NCBI GenBank assembly: GCA_019448385.1
Contig: JAGTXO010000025.1
Location: forward strand, 1-64,000
Direction of reading: 5' to 3'
Length of the DNA: 64,000 nt
Source: Diacronema lutheri
Taxonomy: Eukaryota; Haptophyta; Pavlovophyceae; Pavlovales; Pavlovaceae
The notes below the pieces were generated by a model that did not search any database, had not been told where the DNA came from, and saw only the letters and a program-made list of their open reading frames with translations. Both the position numbers and the translations under genes were made by a program. Positions 23,001 to 31,111 of this stretch are shown piece by piece (the stretch's first letter is position 1; each line of letters opens with the position of its first letter).

Positions 23001-26000
23001 GCCGCGCATGGGCGATGGGCAGCTGGCCATCCGGCGGCACACGCTCGGCACGGGCGCCGACGCGCCGGCGCACGCCGTCGTCTCGCTCCGCGTCGCGCAC
23101 GTGAGCCACGCCATCCGCCGCGCGGCGGACGACGGCGGCGCGCGCGCCGAGCGGATGGCGCGCGCCGCGCGCGCGTTTTGCGATGTGGCGGCCGCGCTGC
23201 GCGTCGACGCGATCCTGGCGGAGGTGCCCGAGGACCGCCCGACGGGCACGCCCTTCCTTGGCGGGCTGCTCGAGTTTTGGAACAAACGCCACGGGAGCTC
23301 GACGGCGCCAGCCACGCTCGCGCTCGGAGACGTGCGCGAGGTGGCCAAGCGGACGGCCGACGCAGCGGCCGGCCGAGCGGACGAGGTCCCTGCGGCTGGC
23401 CGTCCGCAGGTCGCGGCGCGCGCGTGCGCTGGCGCGATTGGCGGCGGCGCGGGCGCGGCGGGCGCCTCGGACGCTGCGCCCCGTGCACTGGCGGGCGCGT
23501 CGGGTGCGCGCACGGACGGCGGCCCTGCCGACGCACCGCGCCAGCTGGAGAGCCGCTACGGCGAGGCGAGCAAGCTCGACCTACCCCAAGATTCCACTAC
23601 GGGCTGCGTCCTCGACGCTCGCGAGGCCCAGGACCGCGCGCGCGTGCCTGCTGCGCCCGACGGCACAGCGCTGCGCCGCGTGCTCGACGCCGTCGGCGCG
23701 GGCGCGCCCGCGCAGCGCAGCCCGCGCTGGCACGACGAGCGATGGGAGGAGGTCACGGGCAGCAAGGTTGGCGACGTCGTGAACGACAACGCCGGCGTCG
23801 CGCACGAGACGCTCACCGACGAGTACGTGCACCGGCGGCGGCGCGAGGTGCGGACCAAGGCGACGACCGCGGGCATCCTCGGCGAGGCCGTCGCGCTGCG
23901 CAAGCTGGCGGCCGCGTACGGCATCACCGTCGTGTGCAACCTGCCGATGGTGCGTGCGGACCCGCACGACAAGAGCGCGCCGTTCGCCTTCTCGCCGGAC
24001 GGGCTCGCCATCCTCCCCGAAGACAACGAGCAGGTCCTCGTCGAGGTGAAGACGCTCACCAAGGCGGACGCCAAGGCGCACGAGGACGGGCCGCCGCAGC
24101 CGCACCGCGATCAGCTGCAGCTCGGCATGCACGTCCTCGGCGTGCGCAAAGCGCTCTACGTGCAGTACCTCAGGCACGAGGACCGGATCGTCGTGCACGT
24201 CGTGACGCGCGGCGTCGGCTGGCTTGCATTCGCGCAGCCGAGGGTGCAGGCCTTCTGGGCGCGCGTCGTCGAGCGGCGCGCGCGGCTCGAGCGCGCGCGC
24301 GCCGACCACCCGGCTGCGAGCCGGCGGCACCGGCGGCAGCAGACGCCGGCCGGGCCGCCGCTCGTGCTCGCGCTGGACGGGCGCATCCCCGCCGCGCGCG
24401 CCGCCGCGCTGCACGCCGTCGCGCACGGCACCGCGAGCGCGGCGGCGGTGGCGGCGACGGCGGCGACGGGCGACGCGACGGCGTTGCAAGACGCGATCGC
24501 GGCGCTGCGCGCGCCCGTCGGCAATGCGGCGATCGACAGCGCAGCGCGTGCGGAGCGCGCGGCCGTCGAGCGGGCGATCGCGTACCTCGGGCAGCCGGCA
24601 GGCGACGCCGCCGCCCGCGGCACGGCCGAGGCGGCCGAGGAGGAGAGGACGGTCGACGCCGACATCTGCGCGTTGCTGCACCAGCTCGGCGCGAGCGTGG
24701 CGCACGTGCACGTCGAGGACGCGGATTGCGTCACGCGTGAGCACTGGGGCGGGGCGGTGCTCGCTGCAGCGGGCGACCCGTCGAGCGCCCCCGCCATTTC
24801 GAGCGTCATCGTCGCGCACATCGTGCGGCTCGCCGGCTTTGGCGTCGAGCTCCCGCAGTCGATTCGCGTCGCCCCCAGCACGGCCGACTGGCACGAGGGC
24901 TGGCTCGACGTGCAGTGCGTGCTGCTGCGCACGCGCCGGCGCGGGCGGCGCGACGACGACTTTGTGGCCGTCGTCAGGCGCGGTGGGCGCTGGTTTGCGT
25001 GCGAGCCCGGCCGCGCGCGGCGGCTGCAGTGGCGGTCGGTCCTGCGCCGCGCGCGCGGCGGCGTCGACGGGACCGGCGAGGAGGCGTTCGCGGTCGTCTA
25101 CGTGCGGCGCGGCGACGCGGCCGGCGACGCGGCTGGCGACGCGCAGGCCGAACGGGCGCGCGGCGGGCGCGCGCGCAGGCGCGCGCGCGGCGGCACGCGC
25201 AAGCGCAAGCGCGGCGCCTCCGCCGGGCTCGAGGCGGCCGCGCCCGCCGGCGCGCCGGCGGGCGCTGCTCACCGCCCGCCCGCCAGGCGTGCCACGGTCG
25301 CCGCGCGCACCACGCGCTCTGTGACCGACGCGCGGCACTCGGCGCCTGCCGCCACGGTTGCACCTGTCTTCGACTGGCGCGCCGGCCGCCCGCCCCCTGC
25401 CGCCGCCGCCGCCGCCAAGCGCGGCCAGGCGCTCGAGCCGGGGCAGTTCGCGCGGCCGCGTGGGCGCGCGCCATGGGGCAAGGTCTGGGACAGAGTCTCG
25501 GGTGCGTGGGCGGACAAGCCGACTGGTGCTGCCGTCGCCGCCGCGCCGCCGCCGCTGCCGCCCGCCGCCGCGCCGCCGCCCGCCGCCGCGCCGCCGCCCA
25601 CCGCCGCGCCGCCGCCCGCCGCCGCGCCGCCGCCCGCCGTCGCGCCGCCGCCCGCCGCCGCGCCGCCGCCGCCGCCGCCACCGGCGGCGCTCGGCCGCCG
25701 GCAGCACGTCGGCGCGGGCGGCAGCGCGGCGGGCCGGCGGCTCGCGGCCATCGCACGGCGGCAGCGCGGCGTGCGCGCGCCGCCGCCCGCCGCGCGCTTC
25801 CTCGCCACGCTGCCGCCACCGCCACGCGACGGCCTCGCGCGCACGAGCAAGCAGGCGCGCGCGAGGCGCAACGCGGACGGACGGCCGGCGCACGCGCGCG
25901 CGGCCAACGCGCGCGCCTTCTACCGCGGCGTGGAGCTCGGCGTGCACGCGACGCGCGCCATCGTCGACGCGCGCCACGCCGACCTGCCGCAGGCCGTCTT

Positions 26001-29000
26001 CGTGGCGGAGGCGCGGGCGATCGTCGCGCGCTCCGCCGGCGGCGGCGCGCTGCTCGCGCCGGACGACGTGCGCGACCTGTGCGACGCGCAGACGGACGCC
26101 GATCGCGCTGCGATCTGGGCGTCGGTGGGCGCGCACGAGGCGACGCGCATCTTCGCGCTCGTCACGCGCAACGCGAGCTTGGCGGGCGCGGCGCTGCTCG
26201 TGCTGCACACGCCGGCGGGCGCGCCGGCGCGCGCGCTCGGGCTCCTGGCGACGCGCTCGCGCGCGCCGTCGACGGGCGCGCCGCGCGACGCGCACAGGGC
26301 GCTGGTGCAGCGGTTGGACGTGCTGATGGACGCGATCGCCGCGGCGCGAGGCGCGTCGCCGCTCGAGCTCGAGCTCGCGCTCGCGCCCGAGCCGCAGAGC
26401 GCGTGCAACGCGCGTGCGGCCGCGCTGCTCTGCCTGCAGGCCGTCGCGGACGCGAGCGGCCGTCCCGCCGCTGAGGACGCGCTGGCCGCGCTCGACGACG
26501 CGCGCGGCATCGACCGGCACTGCCACGCCGTCCGGCAGCAGATCGAGGCGAAGCTCGCGTGGCGGCGCGCCGACGGCGCCGTCGGCGTTGACGGCGCCGA
26601 CGGCGCGCCCGCGCTCGCGCCTGCCGCCGCACCGCCGGCGTGCGCGCCGGCGCACGCTGCCGGCGAGGCGGCGGTCGACCAGGCGATCGTCACGCGGGTG
26701 CGCGACGCGCTGCGCGCGTGGGCGACGACTGGCACCGCGCCCAGCGCGGCGGTGCTCGACGACGCCTGCGCCGCGTACACGGCCCGCGCACGCGCGCGCA
26801 AGGACGCGCGCACGGCGCTGGGCCCGACGCGCGCGGCCGAGCTGCTCGCCGCGGCCGCGCGCGGCGGAGCCGACGGGGCGGATGCCGCGCGCGCGCTGCT
26901 CGGCGGCACGCCGCGCCTGCTCGTCGTGCTCCTCTGCGTGCCCGTCGCCGCGCCGTCCGGCGAGCCGCCGCGCCCGGTCGGGCTGCTCGTCGCCGACCGG
27001 CCGACGGACGACTCGCGCCCGGCCGCGCTCGTGCGCTACGACTTTGCGCCGCTCGACGCGGACGTGGCCGTCGCGGTCGGCGCGCATGCCGTCGCGCTGG
27101 CCAGTGCGATCTGGCCGCTGCTCGCGGCCGAGGGGGAGCCGCGGCCATCGCCCGTCGTGCGCTCGCAGCCGCGCGGCGGCGACGATGGCGCGCGTGCGCT
27201 CGCAACGTTCGCGTGCCTCGACGCGCTGATGACCGCCAGCGTCGGCGCGCACGGCCTCGCGGGCGGCGCGGGCATGCTGCCCGCGCTGGTCGCGCGAGGC
27301 GCCGCGGCCGCCCAGCGCGAGCGGCAGCTGCGCGCGGCCGCCGAGAGGCTGGGCGGCACGGTCGCTGGGTGGCCGGACACGGGCGCGAGCGCGGCGGGCG
27401 CGAGCGTCGACGAGGAGGCGCGCACGTACGAGGTCGAGGCGGTCGTCGACGAGCGCCGCAAGGCGGGCAAGAAGGTGACGTTCCAGTTCCGGATCAGGTG
27501 GCGGGGCTACGACGAGAGCGCCGACACGTGGGAGCCTGAGGCCAACGTGAGCAGCGACCTCGTCGCCCAGTTCCGCAAGACGCGCGACGAGCAGAAGCGG
27601 CGCGCGGGCGTATCGGGCAGCGGCAGCGGCGGCGCGGGCGCGGCGTCGGCATTGGCGTCGGCGCCGCTTCGCGCGCACGGCGAGTCGGGCGCCGCGGGCA
27701 AGCGCGCCGCGGCGGGTGCCGCCGCGAGCGCGCGCGACGCCGCGGGCGCGCGCGCGCCGAGCGTTCCCCGCGCGCGCGGCGTCGAGCGCGCGCGCGTGGA
27801 CGAGCCCGCTGCGCCGAGCGCGCGCGCCGCCGGCGGCGCGACGGCGCGCACGCGCGTCAGCGTGCTCCCGGGCTTCGTGGTCAAGCGCTCGACGCTCAAC
27901 GCGGGGCCGCAGGCGGTGACGGCGCAGCCCGGTGCGCGGAAGGAGCTGCGGCGCATCGCGGCGGCCGTGCACAGGCTCACGACACAGGCGTACCGCGTCA
28001 TCAACAAGGTGGTGCGCGACGAGGCTGCGGTGGCGAGCGCGCAGGCCGTCGGCGCGGCGTCGGGCGGCCCGTCGACCAGCGTGCACACGTCGACCACGAT
28101 GGACAAGGGAACCGTCCGTGCGATCTTCTCGGCCATCGGCTGGCACAAGGACGAGAGCACGTACGGTGCAGCGCCCCGAGGCAAGCCCGCCGAGCAAGCC
28201 GCCGCGCAGACCAAGGCGGCGACGGCGCGCGCCGTCGGCGAGATGGCCGAGGGCGTCCAGCCCGTCTGCGCGGTGGGCCTCACGGAGATCCTCGAGGCGG
28301 AGGCGACGCAGGTGTCCACCGCGTGCCTGATGCATCCATCGCGCGTCGTGAACGGGCTGCTCCGCGACGTCGTCCGCGCGGCAGTCGAGCGCGACGAGGC
28401 GCTCGTCGCGCTGCCCGAGATGCAGCGAAACGCGCGCGTGCGCGAGCTGTGCGAGCGGCTGCTGCGCGGCGACGTGGAGGGCGCGCGCGTCGGCTGCCCC
28501 GCCGCGCTCGACCGCCACCTGCCCGACATGGTCCTCCACAAGATCGACTACAAGTGCACGCCCACGAAAAGGTGGAACTACGACCGGCACACGACGCGCT
28601 ACTTCCTCGTGCAGATCCGCACCCTGCAGCACGTGGCCGAGGGGCAGGCGCTGCTCTGCCGGCTCGCGCACATCCACACGCAGCTGACCGGACGGCCGCC
28701 GCGGTACAATGTGGCGCCGCTGCGCACGCACAATGTGCGCGCGAGGCGTGGCTGCCGCTGCCGCCGCCGAGGGCCCAAGCGCGCGCGCGCCGCCGCCGTG
28801 CGCGCCGCCCCGCGGCCAGGTTGGTCACGCGCCCGCGCGCTCGCGCGCCGCGCGCTGCGCGCAGGTGCCGCGCAACGTGCGCTTCGCCGCGAGCGCCATC
28901 TGGGTGACGCTTTCGGATGACGAGCGCAAGGAGCTGCGCGCGCGGCTCAAGGCGCTGGACCTGCGCGACCACGATGGCGAGCCGATCAAGTGGACAGGCA

Positions 29001-30589
29001 CAAACGGCAACACCCCGCCGATGTCGGACGTGCGCGTCAGGTACGCGGTCTTTGCGACGCGCTTCGACATCTCCAACCGCGTCTTCGACTACGCCGGGCG
29101 CGAGCGGCCGCCGGCCGATCTGCCGTGGCACGCGCGGCGCTCGTGGGTTGGCCTCGCGCCGCTGCCGCGCGTGCCGCTCCCGGGCCGGCAGCCCGTCAAG
29201 TCGGTGGTGACAGATGGCGTCGCCGTGCACGCCGTCGGGACCGTCCTCGTGCCGAAGGCGCAGGCGCCGGCCGGCGGCTCGGGCGTCCTGCACCGCTGGC
29301 GCCGGCCGGACGGGCGCATCGCCGTCGCGCTCGGCTCCGAGCTGCGGCGGGCGATCGACGTCGAGGCGGCGGTCGTCGTCGCGGCCGACCCGAACATGGG
29401 CAACATCACCACCTACTCTGCGCACGTCGGGCGGGCGGCCGTCTGGCGGCAGTTCACGCAGCGCGCGCGCGCGCGCGCCGCGGGCTTTGCGCGCGAGACG
29501 GCCAAGACCAACGCGGCGCGGCGGCGCGTGCGCAAGGACGGGCGCGGCGAGGAGTTCAGCGTGGAGGCGGACGAGGCGCGGCTTGGCGAGGCGCACAGCG
29601 CCAAGGTGCTCGGCGAGGGCGAGTTCCACGCCTTCCACCGCGAGAGCGCGCGGGTGCGCGAGCGCGCCGCCGAGCACGTGTACGACGCGCCGGCGCGCCG
29701 GAAGGAGCGCTGGCGGCGCGACAGCGGCGGGCGGTCCAACGCGGCGCGCGTCGCCGAGGCGCTCATCGCGGCGCACTGTGTCGACGGCGTGACGCGCGAC
29801 CGGCTGCTCGTGTGCGTGGGCAAGTGGCTGCGCGACCACAAGGGCGCGCAGCCCAAGGGCGCGCCGCCCGCCTTCCAGGTGGGGCTGCTGCGCGAGCTGC
29901 GGCGGCGCGGCGTCGCGGCCGTCTTCGTGCCCGAGCCGTACACGTCGATGCACTGCTCGATGCCGCGGCTCGCCAAGGGCGGCAGGCTGCAGCGCTGCGG
30001 CGCGGAGCTCGCGCAGAACCCGCGCCTGCCCGTGGCAAAGGGCGGCACGCGCACGGTGCACGCGCTCGTCATCTGCCCGGCGTGCAACGGCGGCAAGAAG
30101 CCCGTGCACCGCGACTACAACGCCGCGCGCAACATCTTCTACGACGTGCACGACATGGCGGCGCACGCGGCCGGGCGCGACACCACGTCGACGCCTGAGC
30201 GCTTTGCCCTCGTGCTCGCCTGGTGGGCGCGCGGCGAGGTGTGGGAGCGTGAGGAGCGCATGGTGCACGGCGAGGGCGACGACTGCGACGACGAGTGCGA
30301 CGGCGACGACGAGGGCGACGACGAGGGCGACGACGACGACGACGACGATGGCAGCGGCGACGGCGGCGGCGGCGAGGGCGACGGCGACGGCGACGGCGAC
30401 GGAGGCGGCGGCGGCGACGACGACGATGACGGCGGGGGAGGCGGCGGCGGCGACGGCGGTGGCGACGACGGCGGCGGGCGCGGCGGCGGTGGCGGCGGCG
30501 GCTCTCGCGCCCGCACCCCCGCCCGCGGAGCTGCCAGCGCCAGTGCCGGCGGCGGCAGCGCGCGCGGGCCGAAGCGCGGCCGGCGTTGA
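11715..30589 (+). CDS. Giant polyprotein: Ulp1-like, YqaJ, chromodomain, Fanzor
   Basis: Starting at ATG 11715, three exons (11715-15389, 15523-28734, 28865-30589) with phase-0 GT-AG introns give one frame of about 6,203 aa. Order: C48 protease; an unknown middle with CWRSGRSVIGEVTTVHFNGD (about 13,450) and a hydrophobic span (about 15,000-15,090); Ala/Arg-rich linkers; second C48 protease; three to five C48-like stretches without the cysteine; YqaJ nuclease; Pro/Ala repeats; chromodomain; Fanzor with an Asp/Gly tail. It may be one self-cleaved polyprotein, or several genes whose internal starts and introns I cannot see, because GC-rich DNA leaves frames open. ATG 11715 directly follows CTGCAG, so it could instead be an internal exon start. 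Third positions are G/C-rich as in the host, so no recent base-composition foreignness. Confidence 0.6.
15390..15522 (+). other. Intron 1 of the polyprotein gene
   Basis: Donor GTAGGCAGCGCG after a Trp codon, acceptor CTCGCGCGCAG, 133 bp. Helical charged sequence (LDAEAAEQLARSREPAGGW) before it continues as GRPADLRLQQAHFGMREDAD after it. The coding frame switches exactly across the intron, which supports it. Confidence 0.7.
19000..19650 (+). other. Domain: second Ulp1-like (C48) protease
   Basis: The clearest protease in the frame: His in SGHFTALRL (19366), Asp in DAVLVDTLASP (19435), Gln and Cys in EAAQRGATCGLAIVG (19558 and 19573). All four catalytic positions are in the order and rough spacing of Ulp1/SENP enzymes. 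A Pro/Ala low-complexity arm of (GCC)n follows it at about 19,800-20,030. Confidence 0.8.
20190..21990 (+). other. Two C48-like stretches lacking the catalytic cysteine
   Basis: Two consecutive modules share the layout of the intact proteases: a helical front, a hydrophobic strand (for example AVLVVQRAVD at about 21,545), an Asp/His-rich middle, and a block in the place of the Gln/Cys loop. In the second module this block reads EVEQIAGDAPDQAGVAALR (about 21,735), with Ala where Cys is expected. They look like inactive copies, perhaps kept to bind modifiers or the polyprotein. The match is by pattern only. Confidence 0.35.
22150..23600 (+). other. Unassigned domain of the polyprotein, Cys/Trp-containing
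   Basis: Well-composed protein sequence with LVVLCLEASNPLWFCPKVRE (about 22,665), a short Cys cluster GCTCPATCS and LRVDAILAEVPEDRPTGTP (about 23,200). It shows acidic residues at regular places, as nucleases do, but I cannot match it to a family. It directly precedes the YqaJ nuclease and may be its partner domain. Confidence 0.35.
23713..24290 (+). other. Domain: YqaJ / lambda-exonuclease-type nuclease
   Basis: The family signature is complete: QRSPRWHDERWEEVTGSKV at the front, GILGEAVALRKLA with a conserved Glu (23884), SPDGLAI with the metal-binding Asp (23998), LVEVKTL as the ExK motif (Glu 24043, Lys 24049), and DQLQLGMHVLGVRKALYVQY at the end. YqaJ enzymes are Mg-dependent 5'-3' dsDNA exonucleases of viral recombination systems and are found in several large eukaryotic transposons. 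Here the nuclease sits inside a polyprotein instead of being a separate gene. Confidence 0.85.
24600..25120 (+). other. C48/USP-like stretch after the YqaJ domain
   Basis: The block DDDFVAVVRRGGRWFACEPG followed by EEAFAVVYVRRG (about 24,950-25,120) has the layout of the His strand and closing strand of papain-fold proteases. The expected His is replaced by Asp (DFVAVV instead of HFVAVV). It may be another inactive protease copy. Confidence 0.3.
25549..25690 (+). repeat. Coding minisatellite: Pro/Ala (PPPAAA) repeats
   Basis: About six copies of an 18-bp unit (GCCGCCGCGCCGCCGCCC) encode PPPAAAPPPAAA-type linker in the polyprotein frame, varied only by single changes (PPPTAA, PPPAVA). It separates the nuclease half from the chromodomain/Fanzor half and is prone to length change. 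Confidence 0.7.
25900..27270 (+). other. Two further C48-like modules without catalytic cysteine
   Basis: Two tandem modules of 200 or so residues. Each has a hydrophobic strand pair (AALLVLHTPAG..ALGLLATRS and RLLVVLLCVPVA..VGLLVADRP), then a Gln-led loop where Gln-Cys is expected (APEPQSACNARAAA about 26,390 and RSQPRGGDDGARALA about 27,165), then a helix. The usual Cys is missing or displaced. I infer repeated papain-fold pseudo-proteases; sequence identity between the two is low. Confidence 0.3.
27424..27595 (+). other. Domain: chromodomain
   Basis: TYEVEAVVDERRKAGKKVTF, then FRIRWRGYDESADTWEPEAN and a closing helix SSDLVAQFRK. The three aromatic cage positions (Tyr of TYEVE, Trp of IRWRGY, Trp of DTWEP) are intact, so it should bind methylated lysine on histone H3. 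Chromodomains joined to mobile-element proteins are known to steer insertion into heterochromatin. Confidence 0.9.
27870..30235 (+). other. Domain: Fanzor (eukaryotic TnpB-like) RNA-guided nuclease
   Basis: The N-terminal helical part contains RRIAAAVHRLTTQAYRVINK. The family phrase around YNVAPLRTHN then VPRNVRFAASAIW is joined across the intron at 28735-28864. RuvC-I Asp lies in VVVAADPNMGNITTY (29387), RuvC-II Glu in AVFVPEPYTSMHC (29933), the zinc-ribbon cysteines in MHCSMPR, RCGAEL and ICPACNGG, and RuvC-III Asp in HRDYNAARNIFYDV (30113). All three catalytic acids are present, so the nuclease looks able to act. Fanzors descend from IS605-type TnpB and cut DNA guided by an RNA, usually encoded around the 3' end of the gene. 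Here it is the C-terminus of a much larger frame. Confidence 0.85.
28735..28864 (+). other. Intron 2 of the polyprotein gene, inside Fanzor
   Basis: Donor AAT|GTGCGCGCG, acceptor CTGCGCGCAG|GTG, 130 bp, phase 0. The Fanzor phrase PLRTHN-VPRNVRF is contiguous in relatives and changes frame exactly at this intron, which makes it one of the best supported introns in the window. Confidence 0.85.
30260..30589 (+). repeat. Asp/Gly-rich coding low-complexity tail of the Fanzor frame
   Basis: (GAC)n and (GGC)n triplet runs encode an acidic then glycine-rich tail (DDECDGDDEGDDEGDDDDDD) of about 75 residues, ending in a basic patch GPKRGRR before TGA. Tails of this type are not part of the Fanzor core. 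The basic end could act as a nuclear localisation signal. Confidence 0.7.
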
Positions 30590-31111
30590 CGCACGGCCGA
30601 GCCGCGCAGCGGTCGACGCTTTGCGGGCTCTGCCCAGGTCGCGCGCGGCTGGCGACGCGTGCCGCGCGCGGCACGACCGTGCACGCCGCCACCCGTGGCC
30701 GAGCGCGCCGCACCAGCCGGCCCGCTCCAACCGCCGTGCGGATCACGGACGCTCGCTACGGCTCGTCGGCGCGCGTCACCTGCGCCGGCGGCCACGGCGC
30801 CGTCTGCTCCGGCCTCGTCGCGAGCAGCCCGACCGCTGCTCGCCGCCCGCACGCCGCCGCAGCAACGCTGCGCGTCGTGCTCCCCCGCTCGCCAAACGCG
30901 AAGAGCTCCCTCACAAGGACGTCCTTCCGAACGGCCCGCGCTGCACTCGGGGCGCGATCGTGCCCCTGATCGGATTTGGCTTGACCATCTATACATTCCC
31001 ATATTCGGGGTCGCCTATGAGGCGATCCGGGGTGTCGTACCAAGTGGACTAAAATTGTAGAGTCTTGGTCGTACTGTGGAGGCGTTGGGTAAAAACTCCG
31101 CGTCGGCCTCC
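30590..31111. other. No gene called; element right flank and CAMTA promoter
   Basis: About 520 bp without supported coding. The first 350 bp stay GC-rich and are where a Fanzor guide RNA and the element end would be expected. The last 150 bp turn AT-richer (GACCATCTATACATTCCCAT, then ACTAAAATTGTAGAG, GGTAAAAACTCC) and are the likely promoter and leader of the CAMTA gene at 31112. I see no terminal repeat matching the left side of the element. Confidence 0.5.

Larger units (their letters stand above)
3431..30589 (+). mobile_element. Putative giant Fanzor-bearing element (limits approximate)
   Basis: The genes between about 3.4 and 30.6 kb look alike in kind: a Pif1-type helicase with an ssDNA-binding-like front, a USP-type protease, Ulp1-like proteases, a YqaJ exonuclease, a chromodomain and a Fanzor nuclease. 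Helicase, YqaJ nuclease, Ulp1 protease and Fanzor are recurrent cargo of large eukaryotic transposons and of large DNA viruses. None belongs to the housekeeping set seen right of 31 kb. I found no matching terminal repeats and no capsid, packaging ATPase or DNA polymerase. I therefore call it an unclassified DNA element and treat the limits as outer gene limits, not mapped ends. The helicase part is broken; the large reading frame and the USP gene look whole. Confidence 0.5.

Noticed and set aside
23581-28731. Minus-strand open frame of about 1,716 codons under the polyprotein
   Set aside because: It lies antisense to the YqaJ, chromodomain and Fanzor motifs, is almost all Arg/Ala/Gly, and shows no domain. 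It is a GC-rich shadow frame.
11715-30589. Polinton/Maverick identity for the element, because of the Ulp1-like protease and chromodomain
   Set aside because: No protein-primed polymerase, capsid, packaging ATPase or retroviral-type integrase is visible. The nuclease is Fanzor, so the family is left unassigned.
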